DNA of 5,737 nt from Enteractinococcus helveticum. Its GTDB lineage: Bacteria; Actinomycetota; Actinomycetes; Actinomycetales; Micrococcaceae. Position numbers and translations under genes: made by a program. The DNA is taken from assembly GCF_020742345.1 (NCBI RefSeq), contig NZ_DYXC01000102.1, forward strand, positions 1-5,737, written 5' to 3'. Under the pieces are notes generated by a model. That model was not told the DNA's origin. It was given only the letters and a program-made list of their open reading frames with translations, and searched no databases. This document shows, piece after piece, positions 1 through 5,737 of this stretch. Positions within the stretch are counted from its first letter, which is position 1; each line of letters begins with the position of its first letter.

Positions 1-302
1 CCTGCCTCGATCGCGGTCTCGATGACTTCGTAGCCTCCGGGCGGGGTGTCCACGATGACGAGCCCGTCATGATCGCCGAGGGTCCGGGCAAGGTGGGCAG
101 GAGTGGCCGCCGTGACGATGGGCCAGGGGAAGGCCTCACCCGCCTCCTCGGCCGCCTGGGCCCAGGCGGTGGCGGTGCCCTGGGCGTCGGAGTCAATGAG
201 GGTGACGTCTATTCCGCGGGTATGGGCAGCTGCGCACAGCAGGACGGCGGAGGTTGTTTTACCTACCCCGCCCTTCGTGTGGGCGATAGTCAGTATGGAC
301 AT
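1..302 (-). CDS. parA: ParA-family partition ATPase, N-terminal part (cut by window edge)
   Basis: This is a ParA/Soj-type (deviant Walker) ATPase that would bind ATP and nonspecific DNA to position a plasmid or island. The 100 complete codons seen begin MSILTIAHTKGGVGKTT. The deviant Walker A box KGGVGKTT is at residues 10-17 with signature lysine K10, Walker A' is IDSDAQG at 36-42, and Walker B is LVIVDTPPG at 81-89. The C-terminal half lies beyond position 1. The ATG at 302 is the only ATG or GTG after an in-frame stop upstream, but no clear Shine-Dalgarno precedes it, so a short-leader or leaderless message is possible. The gene is markedly GC-rich compared with the rest of the window. 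It is divergent from the 502-996 gene, and a palindromic repeat cluster sits just upstream, as expected for an autoregulated par locus. The family call is firm; plasmid versus integrated island is not decidable here. Confidence 0.9.
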   Translation of the reverse strand, partial: MSILTIAHTKGGVGKTTSAVLLCAAAHTRGIDVTLIDSDAQGTATAWAQAAEEAGEAFPWPIVTAATPAHLARTLGDHDGLVIVDTPPGGYEVIETAIEA

Positions 303-315
303 GAACTCAGTGTGA

Positions 316-382
316 CATACTTACGCCTTAGCTGCACAACGTATGTATGCCATACATCCTAACGCTAAAACATACGTATGTT
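316..382. promoter_or_regulatory. CATAC/GTATG inverted-repeat cluster, probable par operator or centromere-like site
   Basis: Six CATAC or GTATG half-sites lie within 65 bases: CATAC at 316-320, GTATG at 341-345 and 345-349, CATAC at 351-355 and 371-375, and GTATG at 376-380. They build a perfect 14-base palindrome, AACATACGTATGTT (369-382), and a 7-1-7 inverted repeat, ATGTATG-C-CATACAT (343-357). The cluster lies just upstream of parA in an AT-rich divergent region. Partition loci usually carry such sites for the centromere-binding partner or for autorepression. The repeats are seen directly; their role is inferred. Confidence 0.6.
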
Positions 383-468
383 ATTACGCTTTAAATTAAC
401 TCCTGTTTCAGCGTTTCCTACAACCCGCCTGCCATTATCTACACCCCGAGCCACAACGACATCAGCGG

Positions 469-474
469 TAGTAT
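469..474 (+). promoter_or_regulatory. possible -10 element for the 502-996 gene
   Basis: TAGTAT at 469-474 resembles the actinobacterial -10 hexamer (TANNNT) and lies 27 bases before the chosen ATG. No convincing -35 was found 16-18 bases upstream, so this is tentative. Confidence 0.25.
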
Positions 475-490
475 CTAAAGAAAGACAATC

Positions 491-496
491 AGGAGG
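491..496 (+). promoter_or_regulatory. Shine-Dalgarno AGGAGG deciding the start at 502
   Basis: A perfect AGGAGG sits 5 bases before ATG 502 but only 2 bases before the in-frame GTG at 499. The spacing favours the ATG. Confidence 0.8.
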
Positions 497-501
497 TCGT
501 G

Positions 502-996
502 ATGCTCGATAACTTGGATGATGTGAAGCAGGTTCTGAACATCGATTCGATGCGGAATATGGGTGGCGAGAAGGTCATGGAGCTCGTCGGATTGATGCAA
601 TCTGGCCAGCTAACTGAAGCTGGCAAGGTAGCGGTGTTCACGGCGGCACCAGAACTCCTCGAAAAGATCTCCGACGCAATGGATGACACCAACGAACAGG
701 CCGTGCACAGCAACGACCAGAGCTCCACGAACATTTATGACCACCTGAGGCAGAGCCAAAAAATCTGGGCGGCTATGGCGGTAGACCCCGAGGCCACTGA
801 AGAAGAACGCCGAGACGCACGCGACCGACTTGAGCGAGTGGACGAGCGACTCATGAACCACGATGTCAACAACAAGCAATTCAACCTTGAGGTGATCAAA
901 AACAAGAAAGAGGTACTACTGACCGCAGCAGGCTTTGCCGTATTAGCTATTGGCGGACTAGCGAGCGGGGGGAAACTACCGCTACCACGACGGTAA
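502..996 (+). CDS. hypothetical protein with C-terminal membrane segment
   Basis: The 164-residue product belongs to no family that I recognise. Residues 1-60 look helical and amphipathic. Residues 95-117 are a densely charged stretch (start DPEATEEERR) that is likely a helix or short coiled coil. A basic patch KNKK at 133-136 is followed by a hydrophobic run at about 138-152, then a short Gly-rich, Arg-ending tail. There is no N-terminal signal peptide, so a tail-anchored protein with its bulk in the cytoplasm is the simplest reading. The start is ATG 502, set by AGGAGG at 491-496; GTG 499 would add one residue. It is divergent from parA across the repeat-bearing region, so it may share control with it and could belong to the same mobile element. 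A six-G run at 967-972 near the 3' end is a possible slippage site. The reading frame is convincing because of the ribosome site and the coherent protein; the function is unknown. Confidence 0.8.
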   Translation: MLDNLDDVKQVLNIDSMRNMGGEKVMELVGLMQSGQLTEAGKVAVFTAAPELLEKISDAMDDTNEQAVHSNDQSSTNIYDHLRQSQKIWAAMAVDPEATEEERRDARDRLERVDERLMNHDVNNKQFNLEVIKNKKEVLLTAAGFAVLAIGGLASGGKLPLPRR

Positions 997-1036
997 GCGA
1001 TCTCAGCATGACCAACTCAGAAAATAAGAGACGCGG

Positions 1037-1159
1037 TCATCCATCAAGGCTTGACCTCCCTTTATTGACCGACTCTTTGAGGTGTGCCGTATCGAAACAC
1101 TTGTGTGGAATGTGTTCTCCCCGTTTCATAGGGTTCCTAAATAGTTTTAAAGCTCCCAT
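1037..1159 (-). CDS. 40-codon ORF, possible small gene or gene remnant
   Basis: An ATG at 1159 opens 40 codons to TGA at 1037-1039. The product is basic and polar (begins MGALKLFRNPMKRGEHIPHK) and looks more protein-like than a random frame. A GAGGAGG stretch lies upstream around 1186-1192, but about 27 bases from the ATG, too far to serve it. The frame is continuous, apart from a TGA at 1190-1192, with the largest open stretch of the decayed reading just to its right. It may therefore be a C-terminal scrap of that gene or of a second decayed gene. I do not recognise the sequence. Confidence 0.25.
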   Translation of the reverse strand: MGALKLFRNPMKRGEHIPHKCFDTAHLKESVNKGRSSLDG

Positions 1160-1202
1160 CGCCCAGGCTCTAGACGTACTGAGACCTCCTCACACGGTGT
1201 TA

Positions 1203-1620
1203 TTAACCCTCATCTTCCGAGAACTTCTTAAGCTCATCCTCAGAGAAAAAGATCCAAGGATTTTGTCGATCTTTTGCACTTCGCCAATAGCCTCAATACT
1301 GGCCGTGCCTGCGCTGATCGGACTCCAAAACCACAATAATTTATCCAGATGATCCGCTTGTAGATTTGTCATTGCCGGTAGTTGACGAGTTGCCTTGCCT
1401 AAGTTCTCATCATTAATTGGTTCCTTAAGATGAGTGGCCTGTATTTTTATTACTTCACTTAAGGCCGCAAAGGTGTGCTTGAGTTTTGCAGCTTTGCAGG
1501 ATTCTCCAGTAGGTTCTTCTCTACCTTACGCAGAATTTCATCATCTCTATGGCTTACGCTTCCCCCTGGAGGGTGACGCATCTGAAAGCTGTCACTTTGA
1601 TAGTTTTTCCCACCGTTCAC
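1203..1620 (-). pseudogene. frameshifted relic of an unrecognised gene
   Basis: No single minus-strand frame spans this stretch, but three successive frames read like pieces of one protein. Frame A runs from GTG 1620 to TAA at 1459-1461 (53 codons; includes RDDEILRKVEKNLLENPAKL). Frame B is open from 1525 to TGA at 1190-1192 (includes KHTFAALSEVIKIQATHLK and LQADHLDKLLWFW) and has no ATG until 1372. Frame C supplies an acidic tail, PWIFFSEDELKKFSEDEG, ending at TAA 1203-1205. Crossing A to B near 1480-1510 and B to C near 1250 gives a coherent helical, charged protein of about 130 residues. A further frame (1769 to 1617, 50 codons, includes ANTIGYVTIDAEIVARGL) may be the preceding piece. GC here is low (24 of 60 at 1201-1260, 23 of 60 at 1321-1380), unlike the neighbours. 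The function is unknown. The alternative is that only the 60-codon ORF at 1190-1372 is real, or that the whole region is noncoding. Confidence 0.45.
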
Positions 1621-1742
1621 CTGACGTAGGTAAAGTAACGGATTAAGTTACAGGTAGGCTTCATGAGACCTCGAGCAACGATTTCCGCATCAATTGTCAC
1701 GTAACCGATCGTATTTGCGAAATGAAGTCGCGCGTGGACATC

Positions 1743-1767
1743 TAGGCATCTTTTCGTCTGATGCCTA
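1743..1767. terminator. hairpin, possible terminator or relic
   Basis: An 8-base perfect stem, TAGGCATC (1743-1750) with GATGCCTA (1760-1767), encloses a 9-base loop. It lies 63 bases past the stop of the AraC-type gene. Neither side has a proper U-run, so intrinsic termination is doubtful. A second, smaller hairpin (CGCTA 1805-1809 with TAGCG 1812-1816) is closer to the stop. Confidence 0.3.
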
Positions 1768-1829
1768 AGTTAAATAATGTAGCAAGCAAGGCTGTCTTGA
1801 TAGTCGCTAACTAGCGCCTCGTCTAACCT

Positions 1830-2795
1830 CTATTGCCCCAATGCCCGACGTCGGAACTCTGCCGGGGTACAACCCTCAATGCGCTTGAACACTTGGCCGA
1901 AATAGGAAACATTTTGCACACCCCAGCGCAGCGCAATCTGTTCGATGGGTTCTAGGGCACGAGCTGGAGAAGCTAAATCCTCGCGTATCCGTTCAATCCG
2001 GCGCTTTCTAATGTAACGGGCAACCGTCAAATCGGTCTGTGAGAACAACTGGTGCAGATATCGAGTGGAGATGAAAGCGCCCTCCGCGATCATTTGCGGG
2101 CTAAGATCGTGGTTCTGCAGGTTGGACTCGATATATGCCAGGCAGCGCTCTCGAAGCACGTCAGCGCTAGTTTCCGTGTGCGCTCGATGATCATTCTGGG
2201 AACGAAGCATCTGTTCAATCATTCCGACAACATGCTGGGAGACGCCAACCCGTGCGGCCCCGCTGATAGAACCATTGCTGACTTTAAGGTGCCGTAGGAA
2301 AGACTGCACCGCCGGAGCAAGTCCTTGATCCGCGCTGTAGGCAGTGGCGCTGAATTGGTGAAGTTCTTCTGGGCGGCTGGAAAATCTTGTCAGTGGAATC
2401 TTTGCACTCAGGGAATGGTAGTTCCGGGATCCTTCGATCCGAACAGGAGCATCTGAAGTGTATATCGAGAATTGACCAGGTTTCACCTTGGTGCGGCGAC
2501 CGAACTGTGTGAGGTAGAGAGATCCTTCCAGTTGGAAGCTAACAACACAATGGTTCTCCGCCTGGGTTTGGACATCCTCTTCAGTTCGTTCTGCTGCGTG
2601 GGATTCAGACCTCAGGAGGAAAAGGCTGGTGTCCAGGAAACTTGTCGAAGTGATTCGACCTTCAAAAGCTTTGGAGTCCGGAATGTCAAAGTTGAAAGGC
2701 ATCACGATTTTTTCCATGAGCTGCTGCCAAGACACCTTGTCCATGGGGCTGCTCGGCACTACGAACTCCGGTACCGTGTCCGACTCTTTCGTCAT
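1830..2795 (-). CDS. AraC/XylS-family transcriptional regulator
   Basis: This 321-residue regulator has the usual two-part AraC layout. Residues about 40-200 form an N-terminal ligand-sensing domain of the AraC_binding_2 kind (AraC-like ligand-binding regulators of aromatic and amine catabolism, such as FeaR/NitR types). Residues about 213-318 form the DNA-binding domain with two helix-turn-helix units. The first is around 230-251 (LSPQMIAEGAFISTRYLHQL). The second is around 283-305 (PIEQIALRWGVQNVSYFGQV), followed by the family-typical F(K/R)...G.TPAEFRR ending. ATG 2795 is the only ATG in frame between an upstream stop and residue 18. Its best ribosome site, AGGAGAG near 2811-2817, is unusually far away, so M18 is a weaker alternative. 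It is divergent from the dioxygenase operon across 317 bases and is most likely its substrate-responsive activator; the ligand is unknown. Confidence 0.92.
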   Translation of the reverse strand: MTKESDTVPEFVVPSSPMDKVSWQQLMEKIVMPFNFDIPDSKAFEGRITSTSFLDTSLFLLRSESHAAERTEEDVQTQAENHCVVSFQLEGSLYLTQFGRRTKVKPGQFSIYTSDAPVRIEGSRNYHSLSAKIPLTRFSSRPEELHQFSATAYSADQGLAPAVQSFLRHLKVSNGSISGAARVGVSQHVVGMIEQMLRSQNDHRAHTETSADVLRERCLAYIESNLQNHDLSPQMIAEGAFISTRYLHQLFSQTDLTVARYIRKRRIERIREDLASPARALEPIEQIALRWGVQNVSYFGQVFKRIEGCTPAEFRRRALGQ

Positions 2796-2839
2796 GAAGT
2801 TTATCCCATCTCTCCTTTGGGGCTGGCGGATTCCCTATG

Positions 2840-2867
2840 ATTATCGGCTCAATCAACTCGACCAGAA
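2840..2867 (-). promoter_or_regulatory. candidate promoter of the AraC-type regulator gene
   Basis: Reading leftwards, TTCTGG (2867-2862) and GATAAT (2845-2840) are spaced 16 bases apart, giving a leader of about 40 bases before ATG 2795. This is a reasonable sigma-A-like match made by eye only. Confidence 0.3.
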
Positions 2868-3101
2868 TCTGATGTAGCCACAGATGGGCCCACGCATGGG
2901 TTGAGGATCATGATTGCTTCGATCAGCATACCTCCAGCCATTGGGTAGTGCAATGAAGATCACGTTATTGATAAAAAATGACCAGGAGCACAAGTGTGCA
3001 CTGAATTGAGAATGGAGTTCACTCTAGAGATATAGGTCACATGCAACTTACCTTTAGTGTCTAAGTCATGCCAAAGGCTGGCAGTCAGACCGTTTAGAAG
3101 C

Positions 3102-3106
3102 GAGGA
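3102..3106 (+). promoter_or_regulatory. ribosome binding site of the dioxygenase gene
   Basis: GAGGA lies 6 bases before ATG 3113, which supports that start. Confidence 0.7.
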
Positions 3107-3112
3107 AATTGC

Positions 3113-4084
3113 ATGACATATCTACTTGGTTCGCATCACGTGACCCTATCGGTTGGCGGGGCGCAGGAAGACGTAGATTTCCATACCCAGGTTCTCGGTA
3201 TGCGATTCATCAAGAAGACCGTCCTATATGACGGATCCTCCCCCGTTTATCACCTCTACTACTCCAACGCTCATGGTGATCCCTCAAGCGTCATCACCAC
3301 GTTCCCATGGGCACAGGCAGGGCTATACGGAACGCGCGGAACCAACCAGGCCCGTGAGGTTCTCCTGGCCGTCCCCGCCAACTCCCTGGACTTCTGGGCT
3401 CAACGTTTGGCCCAGCACAATATTGCTGCCACTCAATCCGAGATCTTTGGTGAGCGACGAATCTCTTTCCTTCACCCCAGCGGAATCGAATACCAGCTCG
3501 TTGGCGTCGTAGGCGATCCACGCCAGGGTTATACCGGCTACGGAGTCCCGCAGGAGGCTGCGATTCACGGCATCCACGGCGTTGGGATCCATGTATTTGA
3601 TCAGGATCGCATGGTTGATTTTGGTAATGAAGTCTTTTTCGCTCAAGGTGAAATTTGGGAGGAAGGAGATCGCGCCCGGTTCCGAGTCGGCACAGATTCC
3701 TTCGGCAACTGGATCGAACTCACCGGAAACCGAACAGATCCCCAAGGCACTTGGCGCTACGGGGCAGGCACCTATCACCACTTCGCTTGGAACCTCGACA
3801 CCCTGGCAAATCAGGAGCAGGTTAAGTTCGACATCGAAGGTGCTGGCTACACGGATATCTCCGAGCTGAAGAACCGCACCTACTTCAAATCCCACTATGT
3901 TCGCTCGCCGGGTGGTGCCCTGTTCGAACTCGCGGTGACCCACGAGGACGGTGGCTGGGACTGCGACGAATCACCGGAGGAATTGGGCAAGCAATTCATG
4001 CTGCCAACCCAGTTCGAGTCGGAGCGGGAATCCATCATGTCCAAGCTAGAAACAATTAGCATCGACGCCAAAATCGAGGAGTGA
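3113..4084 (+). CDS. VOC-fold ring-cleaving dioxygenase-like protein
   Basis: The 323-residue protein has two vicinal-oxygen-chelate (glyoxalase/extradiol dioxygenase) modules, about residues 5-130 and 150-275. It belongs to the group of PcpA/LinE (chloro)hydroquinone 1,2-dioxygenases and the Bacillus MhqA/E/O quinone-stress proteins. By analogy with the PcpA ligands His11, His227 and Glu276, the Fe(II) ligands here would be H9 (in GSHHVTL), H222 or H223 (in TYHHFAW) and E272 (in ALFELAV), all present at matching spacing. Expected chemistry is O2-dependent opening of a para-dihydroxylated ring in the cytoplasm. It is the first gene of the operon: GAGGA gives a good start, and the stop is 9 bases before the next gene. 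The pairing with a MhqD-like hydrolase repeats the Bacillus quinone-detoxification arrangement. The fold and family are sure. The exact substrate is not, and a non-dioxygenase VOC function remains possible. Confidence 0.9.
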   Translation: MTYLLGSHHVTLSVGGAQEDVDFHTQVLGMRFIKKTVLYDGSSPVYHLYYSNAHGDPSSVITTFPWAQAGLYGTRGTNQAREVLLAVPANSLDFWAQRLAQHNIAATQSEIFGERRISFLHPSGIEYQLVGVVGDPRQGYTGYGVPQEAAIHGIHGVGIHVFDQDRMVDFGNEVFFAQGEIWEEGDRARFRVGTDSFGNWIELTGNRTDPQGTWRYGAGTYHHFAWNLDTLANQEQVKFDIEGAGYTDISELKNRTYFKSHYVRSPGGALFELAVTHEDGGWDCDESPEELGKQFMLPTQFESERESIMSKLETISIDAKIEE

Positions 4085-4093
4085 CTTGAACAG

Positions 4094-4768
4094 ATGACTG
4101 GGCAAATAAAGCATCCTTCGGAGCCTGAGGCATACGGGGCCAAGGCATCAGACGCCGAGCTTATTGTCTACGGGATCCATGGACGAGGCCAATCACCGGA
4201 GTTCATTCGAGAGCTGGCAGATCGAATTGGGCAGTTGGGTCGCTTTCGTTGGGTGATGCCAGCCGCGCCGGGAAACTCCTGGTATCCCGAAAGTTTTTTG
4301 GCCCCAACCACGAAGAATCAACCTTCCCTAAAGGACGCGTTGCAGACAATCGATACCCATCTCAGCGAACTTCTGGATCACAATGCTCCGATCGTCACTC
4401 TCGGATTCTCACAAGGCGCTTGCTTATTGGCTGAATTCCTCCTCCGTACCCGAAAGCCGGTGGACGGCATTGTTCTACACACCGGTGGTTATTTGGGGCC
4501 ACACAGTCAGACTTTCAGTTCCGAACCAGATTTTTTGGGGACCCCGGCTGTGGTGCTCACAGCCCGTGAGGATGCGTGGGTGCCACTGTATCGAAGTGAA
4601 GAAACAGCTGAAGCGCTTCGTGGCGCAGGCGCTGATGTCACGGTCGAGATTTATGAAGACAAAGAGCATCACATCAATGACGCCGCGATCGAAAGCATTC
4701 GCAGTCTCCTGGAACGGGTCGCGGAAACTAATGGAAAAACATCACTCAGAAAGAGAGCAGAACAATGA
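4094..4768 (+). CDS. phospholipase/carboxylesterase-family alpha/beta hydrolase
   Basis: This 224-residue serine hydrolase is of the Abhydrolase_2 (PF02230) type, the usual length for single-domain members. The oxyanion-hole motif HGRGQ is at residues 29-33. The nucleophile elbow GFSQG is at 104-108 with catalytic S106. The acid is D160 in EDAWVP, matching the family D-x-x-V-P pattern. The base is H192 or H193 in EHHIND. There is no signal peptide, so it is cytoplasmic. GAGGAG at 4076-4081 overlaps the end of the previous gene, 12 bases from ATG 4094, suggesting translational coupling. It is related in type to Bacillus MhqD, which lies beside ring-cleaving dioxygenases in quinone-responsive operons. 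Here it probably hydrolyses an ester or a ring-opened product from the pathway; the substrate is inferred only. The last 15 or so residues are basic and likely disordered. Confidence 0.9.
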   Translation: MTGQIKHPSEPEAYGAKASDAELIVYGIHGRGQSPEFIRELADRIGQLGRFRWVMPAAPGNSWYPESFLAPTTKNQPSLKDALQTIDTHLSELLDHNAPIVTLGFSQGACLLAEFLLRTRKPVDGIVLHTGGYLGPHSQTFSSEPDFLGTPAVVLTAREDAWVPLYRSEETAEALRGAGADVTVEIYEDKEHHINDAAIESIRSLLERVAETNGKTSLRKRAEQ

Positions 4769-5737
4769 CCGCTGCAGTAAAGACCGAAAACGGTAAAGTT
4801 ACTCGCCTGAATCCAGGTGTGGAGTTCGAGGCGCTGATGGAGCGGCTCGACGCCATCACCCCATTGCTTAAAGAAAACGGTGAAAAGAACGAAGAGATCG
4901 GGCATCTAACAGATGAGACGGTTAATGCCCTCCATGAGGTAGGTGCTTTCCGTATCGGTATCCCAGAGTCCCTCGGGGGCTACGAGCTTACCCCTCGACA
5001 GACAATCCAGGTGCTGGAAAAGGTTTCTTACGCTGATCCTGCCACCGGCTGGGTTCTCATGGCACTTCAGATGGTCACCGGCACCACCGGGGCATACCTT
5101 CCGGCGGAAGCCCAAAAAGAACTTTTCGGTGGCGGCAACTACCCGCTGATTGCAGGCCAGGGCACCCGCTCAGGTAAGGCAGTCCGGGTTGAAGGTGGCT
5201 ACCAGGTCAGTGGAAAGTGGTCCTTCGGATCCGGCATGCTGCACGCCACTCACGTCCACTCGGCAGCCTATGATGCTGACAATGATCGTCCAATCGTGGT
5301 GACCTTTCCCCGTGAGCAGGCAACGCTGGAAGACAACTGGGATGTTATGGGTCTACGTGCTACCGGCAGTATTGACTATTCATGTGAGGACCTTTTCGTC
5401 CCCGATGCCTATGTCTATGAGCCAACAACGACCGCGCCGCTAGCCGGCGGTGCTCTCTATCGTCTGGGATTGGCAAATATGTCTGGCATTTGCCACACCG
5501 GTTGGGCACTCGGTGTTGGGCGCCGACTCCTTGATGAGATGAAGTCATTAGCCCAGAAGAAGACCGGCTCCCCGGGCACCTCAGTAGATACCGATCATTT
5601 CCACGCTGAGTTTGGTCGTGCTGAATCTCGACTTCGCTCGGCACGAGCTTGGGCCATGGAAGTGTGGGCAGACAATGCATCCACCATTGATTCCGGTGAG
5701 CTGCTGTCTGTGGAGCAAGAGACCCTCACCCGCCTAA
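4765..5737 (+). CDS. acyl-CoA-dehydrogenase-fold flavoprotein, probable group D monooxygenase (cut by window edge)
   Basis: 324 codons are open to the right edge; family members are usually about 390-420 residues, so roughly the last fifth is missing. The terminal letters TAA are not in frame. The N-terminal helical domain covers about 20-125, including an FRIGIPESLGGYEL stretch and the DPATGWV motif at 91-97. The middle beta domain follows, with GGYQVSGKWSFGSG at about 144-157 and DVMGLRATGS at 193-202. The C-terminal helical domain begins around 230. These patterns fit the two-component group D flavin monooxygenases (HsaA, the C2 component of 4-hydroxyphenylacetate 3-hydroxylase, DszC) better than true acyl-CoA dehydrogenases. 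It would use reduced flavin from a separate reductase, not seen here, to hydroxylate an aromatic ring. Start ATG 4765 overlaps the previous stop as ATGA, so the two are translationally coupled. The fold is sure; monooxygenase rather than dehydrogenase is likely; the substrate is unknown. Confidence 0.88.
   Translation, partial: MTAAVKTENGKVTRLNPGVEFEALMERLDAITPLLKENGEKNEEIGHLTDETVNALHEVGAFRIGIPESLGGYELTPRQTIQVLEKVSYADPATGWVLMALQMVTGTTGAYLPAEAQKELFGGGNYPLIAGQGTRSGKAVRVEGGYQVSGKWSFGSGMLHATHVHSAAYDADNDRPIVVTFPREQATLEDNWDVMGLRATGSIDYSCEDLFVPDAYVYEPTTTAPLAGGALYRLGLANMSGICHTGWALGVGRRLLDEMKSLAQKKTGSPGTSVDTDHFHAEFGRAESRLRSARAWAMEVWADNASTIDSGELLSVEQETLTRL

Larger units (their letters stand above)
997..1829. 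other. gene-poor, low-GC stretch between the par-side gene and the AraC-type regulator
   Basis: About 830 bases hold no gene that I can call intact. They contain the small ORF at 1037-1159, the frameshifted relic at 1203-1620 and its possible extension to 1769, and hairpins at 1743-1767 and 1805-1816. No insertion-sequence ends, tRNA or attachment-site duplication could be recognised. The composition and the broken frames suggest decayed accessory DNA marking the border between the plasmid-like left side and the catabolic cluster on the right. Confidence 0.5.
2796..3112. promoter_or_regulatory. divergent control region of the AraC-type gene and the dioxygenase operon
   Basis: This 317-base noncoding stretch separates the two divergent units. 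Repeats seen in it: GATCA at 2906-2910, 2921-2925 and 2958-2962; the palindrome ATCATGAT at 2907-2914; TGAT-N7-ATCA at 2911-2925; ACTTA-N11-TAAGT at 3046-3066; and TGCCA-N5-TGGCA at 3069-3083. A possible operon promoter is TTGAGA (3006-3011) with GATATA (3029-3034), 17 bases apart. AraC-type activators commonly bind repeated sites overlapping or just upstream of the -35, where the GATCA group lies. Which repeats are functional is inference. Confidence 0.5.

Noticed and set aside
69..362. plus-strand ORFs opposite parA
   Set aside because: They are shadows of the high-GC parA gene, which has clear Walker motifs on the minus strand.
967..972. six-G run near the end of the 502-996 gene as a phase-variation tract
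   Set aside because: It is short, and slippage would only alter the last few residues; there is no supporting evidence.
1008..1352. 114-codon plus-strand ORF right after the 502-996 gene
   Set aside because: It has no ribosome site, a Leu/Ile-rich composition typical of the complement of Lys/Glu-rich coding sequence, and lies opposite more protein-like minus-strand frames. It cannot be fully excluded.
1434..1646. 70-codon plus-strand ORF in the gene-poor stretch
   Set aside because: It has no ribosome site and no recognisable motif, and it overlaps the minus-strand relic frames.
3323..3943. 206-codon minus-strand ORF inside the dioxygenase gene
   Set aside because: It is antisense to a well-supported VOC gene and shows no motif or ribosome site of its own.
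5735..5737. TAA at the window end as a stop for the flavoprotein gene
   Set aside because: The frame from ATG 4765 reads CTA at 5734-5736, so this TAA is out of frame and the gene continues past the edge.

Overview
The window looks like an actinomycete, most likely Corynebacterium or a close relative. The evidence is codon choice, the style of the short actinobacterial-plasmid-type ParA ATPase, and the roughly mid-50s GC of the main operon. The genus is inference; no rRNA or marker gene is present. No tRNA, rRNA, CRISPR array or intact insertion sequence was seen.

Left part (1-996). The N-terminal 100 residues of a ParA-type partition ATPase run off the left edge on the minus strand. Its coding sequence is very GC-rich (49 of 60 bases at 121-180). 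It is followed by an AT-rich divergent intergenic region (20 G/C of 60 at 361-420) that holds a cluster of CATAC/GTATG inverted repeats, probably a par operator or centromere-like site. On the other side, reading rightwards, is a 164-residue protein of unknown family with a charged helical middle and one C-terminal membrane segment. This half looks plasmid- or island-derived.

Middle (997-1829). There is no confident intact gene over about 830 bases. Base composition is low in GC (23-25 of 60 in the rows checked). The minus strand carries several short open stretches in different frames that read like pieces of one or two decayed genes.

Right part (1830-5737). An AraC/XylS-type regulator on the minus strand is divergent from a three-gene, tightly packed plus-strand operon: (1) a two-module VOC-fold ring-cleaving dioxygenase-like protein with H9, H222/H223 and E272 in the expected metal-ligand places; (2) a phospholipase/carboxylesterase-family alpha/beta hydrolase with a GFSQG nucleophile elbow; and (3) an acyl-CoA-dehydrogenase-fold flavoprotein, best read as a group D flavin-dependent monooxygenase, which overlaps gene 2 by ATGA and runs off the right edge. 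The likely logic is an aromatic or quinone pathway: the flavoprotein hydroxylates a ring, the VOC enzyme opens a hydroquinone-like product, the hydrolase processes the ring-opened product or an ester, and the AraC-type protein senses substrate and controls the 317-base divergent promoter region. The individual families are well supported; the substrate cannot be read from the sequence.
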